Shown here piece by piece: positions 61,601 to 64,000 of a stretch of 64,000 bases of DNA. The DNA lies in assembly GCF_047511655.1 (NCBI RefSeq), contig NC_133397.1, positions 15,463,501-15,527,500 on the forward strand. The letters run 5' to 3'. The translations under genes and the position numbers were made by a program. Position 1 is the stretch's first letter. The number at the start of each line of letters is the position of its first letter. The DNA is from Castor canadensis. Its lineage: Eukaryota; Chordata; Mammalia; Rodentia; Castoridae. A model generated the notes under the pieces. It saw only the letters and a program-made list of their open reading frames with translations. It did not search any database and was not told the origin of the DNA.

Positions 61601-64000
61601 AAGACTGGGTCTGTCACTTAAAAAACAGGATAATGGTGACCCAAATAGGAAGGAAGGTAATTTCACGGTAGGAAAAATGGAAACGTTAAGAGAAAGTGAC
61701 ACATTGACGGAAATGCTGTGGAGACTAGAGCTAATCAAAATTTCCATGTAAAGGAGTAAAGACAATTTTGCTGACATGAGTATGGATTTGTGTATGGAGA
61801 AAGAACAGCCAGGAGAATCAGATTTTTAAGAGTGGGGAGGAGAGGTGAAAACCTTTAAACCCTTACTATGGATCTGTGGTGAGCAAGAAGTTTGATCACA
61901 CGGAGGAAGCTTTTGGGGTTACGGCTCCTTGAAGTCAAGTTCAGAAGTGAAAAACATAAAAAAGAGAAATATATTACAGGACCTGGGATTAAGACTTTGA
62001 AATTCACACTTGACAAGTTAAGTCCAGAGCTTTGAGCCTAACTCTGTGCTGAAGTTAGAAGTGAACATGGCCTTTCTTGTTCTGACATAGGCAAATAAAC
62101 ATTCCTCACGCAGAAGGGGGTGTTGGTATCAAAGACACTGCATTGGTTAGGCCACGGTTAGCAAAATAACATGGCTTGTCTCTTCCAGAGCTGTAAGCTG
62201 GTTTTCCACGTGGTATTTATTTTACTTACCATAGTGATTGACGCTGTTTATAAGCCGCACTCCCACTTGGGCATGGTTATTAGTCATCAGTACAATATCA
62301 AATAAGTCCTGTTCATTAGGATACAGATCACGGAGTCTAGAGTTGACATGCTGCAGCGCCTGCAGGTTACAAACACGGGTGTGTGTAAAGAGGATCAGGC
62401 AAGATGGGCATTGGGAGACTGGAGAAAAAGAGTCATCAGAGTCAAGGTCAAGCTCTGCAGAGTCCTCGCTGAGAGATCATGACTCCTTAAAGGCATCATT
62501 ATGACACTAATTTTATATTTCCTGCCTCCTATCCATGGGCCTCCATCAAAGTACACATAGGAAGTTTTTGTTGAAAATTATTACAATATTTAGTTTACTA
62601 GAATTATCTCAGGAATAGGTAGAGAGAAGGATCAGGCTAGCCCTTTTATGGTTGTCATTTTCTGTTCATTTGGTTTCTAAAATCTGCCTTTATTGATCAT
62701 CTAATGATTATTTTTATTGCAAAAAATATAGAACACTTTGGGAGTTTACATGTCATCCTTGCACACAGGCCAGACTAATCATCTCTGTAGTGCTCCAGTT
62801 TTTACATATGTATGGCAGAAGGGAGTTCTTTGACTGCATTTTAACCATGAATTTTTAGAATAGGCTTGTGGTTTCCTCTCCTGCTTGTATTGAGTCTGAT
62901 AGGTACTTTCTGCCCACAACTTGTACAGGTGTCATTTGTTTTTGGCATGCTTATGATTATGTTATTATGTAATAATTGCATAAGTGATGAGGGGAACAGT
63001 CATAAGTGCTACATGCTTCAGGGTACATCCATGTCTCTAAGTGTCAGGACCTCTTGATTTTCTTAATATACTATGTCTGGGGCCGGCATAAAAGTGAATT
63101 CCATCTCATTTTAATAAGGCATTTTGTTTTTTACTACACAGGATTATAACCTCATTACTGTTTGCTAGCTCTCCTACAGATCCAGCAAAGCTACTATGTC
63201 AAATGACTAGGACTCCACTTAGGGCTAAGTCAAGATCCCAATCCAGGGCTGACTGCTCAAGTCCTTTCCTTCTCTGGCCAGAAGCGTTTGTGAAAGAACA
63301 AATGGGATCTGGTCTACTGGAAAGGGACAAGAATGGCAAGGGTTGTAAAGGAGTGATCAGGGAAGGTGAGTGAGCTCCCAGGGGTTTTCCTGGGTCCTTC
63401 TCTTGCCACCCATGGCCTTTGTGAGGTCCAAGCCGGCTTGCACAGTACCTTGACAAAGCGGAAGGCCGGCCCTGGGGTCAGGATGACATTCTCATTGGTG
63501 AGCTGATAGTCCATGTACTTTTCCAGTCCCTCTTCCTCGTAGATTCTCCTGTCGTCCACCATGTTGAAGAGTGCTCGGGATGAGACAGCGATGGTGATGG
63601 CATGTTTGGGTTTGGGCTGCCGGGAAAGGCAAGCACAAGAGGACAGTCAGACAGGAAGGCCTGGGGGTGGAAAGACCTGGGTCTGACTTCTTTCCACCAT
63701 GGACAGGCGGGGGTCGGACAGGGTAGGGCTGCGGGGCTGCAGAAGGGGTGCTCACCGGCCGTGGTCGTGAGCTGCTGGGGGTCTTCTCATACTGCTTCCT
63801 TACGGCTGCCCAGTAGGCCTCATCCTCGTCATCTTCCTCCCACTGCTGCCGCTGCTGCAGTTCCGACAGGCATGAGCGGTCCAGGTCGACGGAGGTGGGG
63901 TAGAGCATGCGGCGCTGGGCATAGGACCGCCACTCGGTGGGAGGCGTGTGCGGGTACTCGCGTTGCTGCTGATGCGAGTCTCGGGAGTCGCAACTGTGTG
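53248..64000 (-). CDS. NT5C1B: cytosolic 5'-nucleotidase IB, 3' six coding exons (5' part outside window)
   Basis: Cytosolic nucleotidase of the cN-I family, which hydrolyses AMP (and dAMP) to adenosine and phosphate. Exons on the minus strand: 64000-63756 (partial), 63616-63449, 62359-62230, 59678-59556, 59176-58992, 53586-53248. Phases chain correctly (0,0,1,1,0) with no stop, giving 395 residues here; human NT5C1B is about 610, so the N-terminal third is missing at the window edge. Visible: a Q/E/D-rich linker; the conserved core opening [13 protein letters not shown]; the nucleophile region [13 protein letters not shown] (DxD); [10 protein letters not shown] (conserved Thr motif); and [10 protein letters not shown] (C-terminal Asp pair). 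The acidic linker and neighbour RDH14 favour NT5C1B over NT5C1A. Confidence 0.95.
54405..54530 (-). mobile_element. 7SL-derived SINE monomer in NT5C1B intron
   Basis: GTTTTTGAGACAAGTTTTGT GGCCAGGATGGTCTTAAGCT ... GTTGGGATTACATATGTG. Confidence 0.75.
55561..55624 (+). repeat. compound (TG)22-(AT)8 microsatellite
   Basis: Pure TG run 55561-55604 followed by AT 55608-55624; preceded by CT- and CA-rich simple sequence from about 55487. Confidence 0.97.
56040..58210 (+). mobile_element. ancient L1 ORF2 remnant in NT5C1B intron
   Basis: Decayed reverse-transcriptase text: AAGAAAAGTCCAGGCCTATT, GAAAATTACAGGTCCATTTC, ATTTATACCAAAAATGCAGC, AATGCCTAGGTATAAATCTG. Oriented opposite to NT5C1B; many stops. 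Confidence 0.8.
58992..59176 (-). CDS. NT5C1B: NT5C1B coding exon with DxD nucleophile motif (185 bp)
   Basis: Acceptor ATCTGCCAG|GAATTG; encodes [20 protein letters not shown] then [14 protein letters not shown] and [12 protein letters not shown] carries the two aspartates expected for nucleophile and acid/base in HAD-type nucleotidases. It ends in phase 0 at CTTGCTCAG|GTAAGT, a strong donor. An open frame extends about 47 codons upstream of the acceptor but is intronic. Confidence 0.95.
59556..59678 (-). CDS. NT5C1B: NT5C1B coding exon (123 bp, phase 1-1)
   Basis: Encodes [20 protein letters not shown] followed by [20 protein letters not shown], then one base of a Gly codon before donor GTATTAGT. 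The acceptor is ATAATAG|GTTTAC. The conserved cN-I LTGG segment and both split Gly codons match neighbouring exons. Confidence 0.92.
60280..60610 (+). repeat. ancient L1 3' fragment in NT5C1B intron
   Basis: CAGCTGTTGGTGAGAAAATT, TTGATCCAGGGATTCC and AGGTATTTATCCAAAGGAAA are L1M ORF2 C-terminal/3' text. Confidence 0.7.
60661..60706 (+). repeat. degenerate telomere-like repeat
   Basis: TAAGGGTTAGGGTTGGGGTT then AAGATCAGGG and GGCTAGGGTTAG: about seven TTAGGG-like units, three or four near-perfect. Confidence 0.75.
61230..61335 (+). mobile_element. 7SL-derived SINE in NT5C1B intron
   Basis: GGCACTGGCAATAATCTCAG CATTCAGGAT ... GAGGCTAGCCTGGGCTACAT AGTGAGACTTTGTCTCAAAA. Confidence 0.85.
62230..62359 (-). 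CDS. NT5C1B: NT5C1B coding exon (130 bp, phase 0-1)
   Basis: Acceptor CCTGCAG|GCGCTGCAG; encodes [20 protein letters not shown] then [12 protein letters not shown] and INSVNHY, ending one base into a Gly codon before a perfect donor GTAAGT. Too interrupted by introns to stand out as a long open frame; identified by family sequence and phase. Confidence 0.93.
62360..63448 (-). other. NT5C1B: NT5C1B intron (1089 bp)
   Basis: GT...AG intron of unique sequence; no repeat or exon recognised. Confidence 0.82.
63449..63616 (-). CDS. NT5C1B: NT5C1B coding exon (168 bp, phase 0-0)
   Basis: Acceptor CCCGGCAG|CCCAAA, then [20 protein letters not shown], the start of the conserved nucleotidase core, through PGPAFRFVK. 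The donor AAG|GTACTG departs from the usual GTRAGT at +4 to +6. The phase 0 join to ALQHVNSRL in the next exon is exact. Confidence 0.94.
63756..64000 (-). CDS. NT5C1B: NT5C1B coding exon, cut by window edge
   Basis: Open from the window edge (81 full codons plus 2 bases), ending ...SSRPRP before donor CCG|GTGAGC. It encodes a low-complexity, Gln/Arg- and acid-rich linker with [11 protein letters not shown], outside the catalytic fold. Its upstream boundary is not in the window. Confidence 0.9.

Larger units (their letters stand above)
59679..62229 (-). other. NT5C1B: NT5C1B intron (2551 bp)
   Basis: Contains an L1 3' fragment (about 60280-60610), a telomere-like TTAGGG cluster (60661-60706) and a SINE (about 61230-61335). 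Nothing else recognised. Confidence 0.85.

Noticed and set aside
1-64000. CRISPR array, phage defence or biosynthetic cluster
   Set aside because: No regularly spaced repeats, no compact gene arrays; sequence is plainly vertebrate genomic DNA.

Overview
This is mammalian nuclear DNA. It has intron-split genes with GT/AG splice sites, one promoter CpG island, dense LINE-1, MIR, L2, MER5A and MaLR/ERVL remnants, and dinucleotide microsatellites. The younger SINEs join an ID-like head to 7SL-derived (B1/Alu-like) bodies. There is no primate Alu dimer and no mouse-type B2, which suggests a non-murid rodent. A beaver/kangaroo-rat relative (Castorimorpha) is my best guess, unverified. I found no bacterial-style operon, CRISPR array or phage region.

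Only two protein-coding genes can be supported, both on the minus strand, in the order known from human 2p24.2 (NT5C1B upstream, RDH14 downstream). RDH14 is complete: two coding exons (50431-50039 and 46295-45678) give 336 codons plus stop, the length of human RDH14. NT5C1B enters from the right edge. Its last six coding exons lie between 64000 and 53248 and encode the catalytic half of cytosolic 5'-nucleotidase IB; the 5' part is outside the window. Exon phases chain without a break through all introns.

Layout. 1-45 kb is intergenic and carries no supportable gene. It holds an L1-rich block at 0-2.4 kb, a mostly unique 2.4-24 kb stretch sprinkled with MIR, L2 and MER5A, and LTR remnants at 24.0-24.4, 26.8-27.7 and 28.2-28.8 kb. 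A LINE-dominated cluster follows at 28.8-36.3 kb, where a younger plus-strand L1 sits inside an older minus-strand L1. Then comes AT-rich unique sequence to 44.9 kb. 45.2-50.6 kb is RDH14 with its CpG-island promoter. 50.6-53.2 kb is the short gap to NT5C1B, and 53.2-64.0 kb is the NT5C1B 3' half, with an ancient L1 in its 5.4-kb intron.

The two genes act in unrelated chemistry: retinoid or other carbonyl reduction by a membrane-anchored short-chain dehydrogenase, and AMP dephosphorylation in the cytosol. They are close neighbours in tandem and are known to give a read-through locus in human. Here the splice phases would permit an in-frame junction. I did not find a clearly new biological system. 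The items most worth checking are the read-through phase compatibility, the ZNF143-type RDH14 promoter, a near-consensus CTCF site in a CpG-retaining unique block near 8.9 kb, and several nested or duplicated repeat structures.
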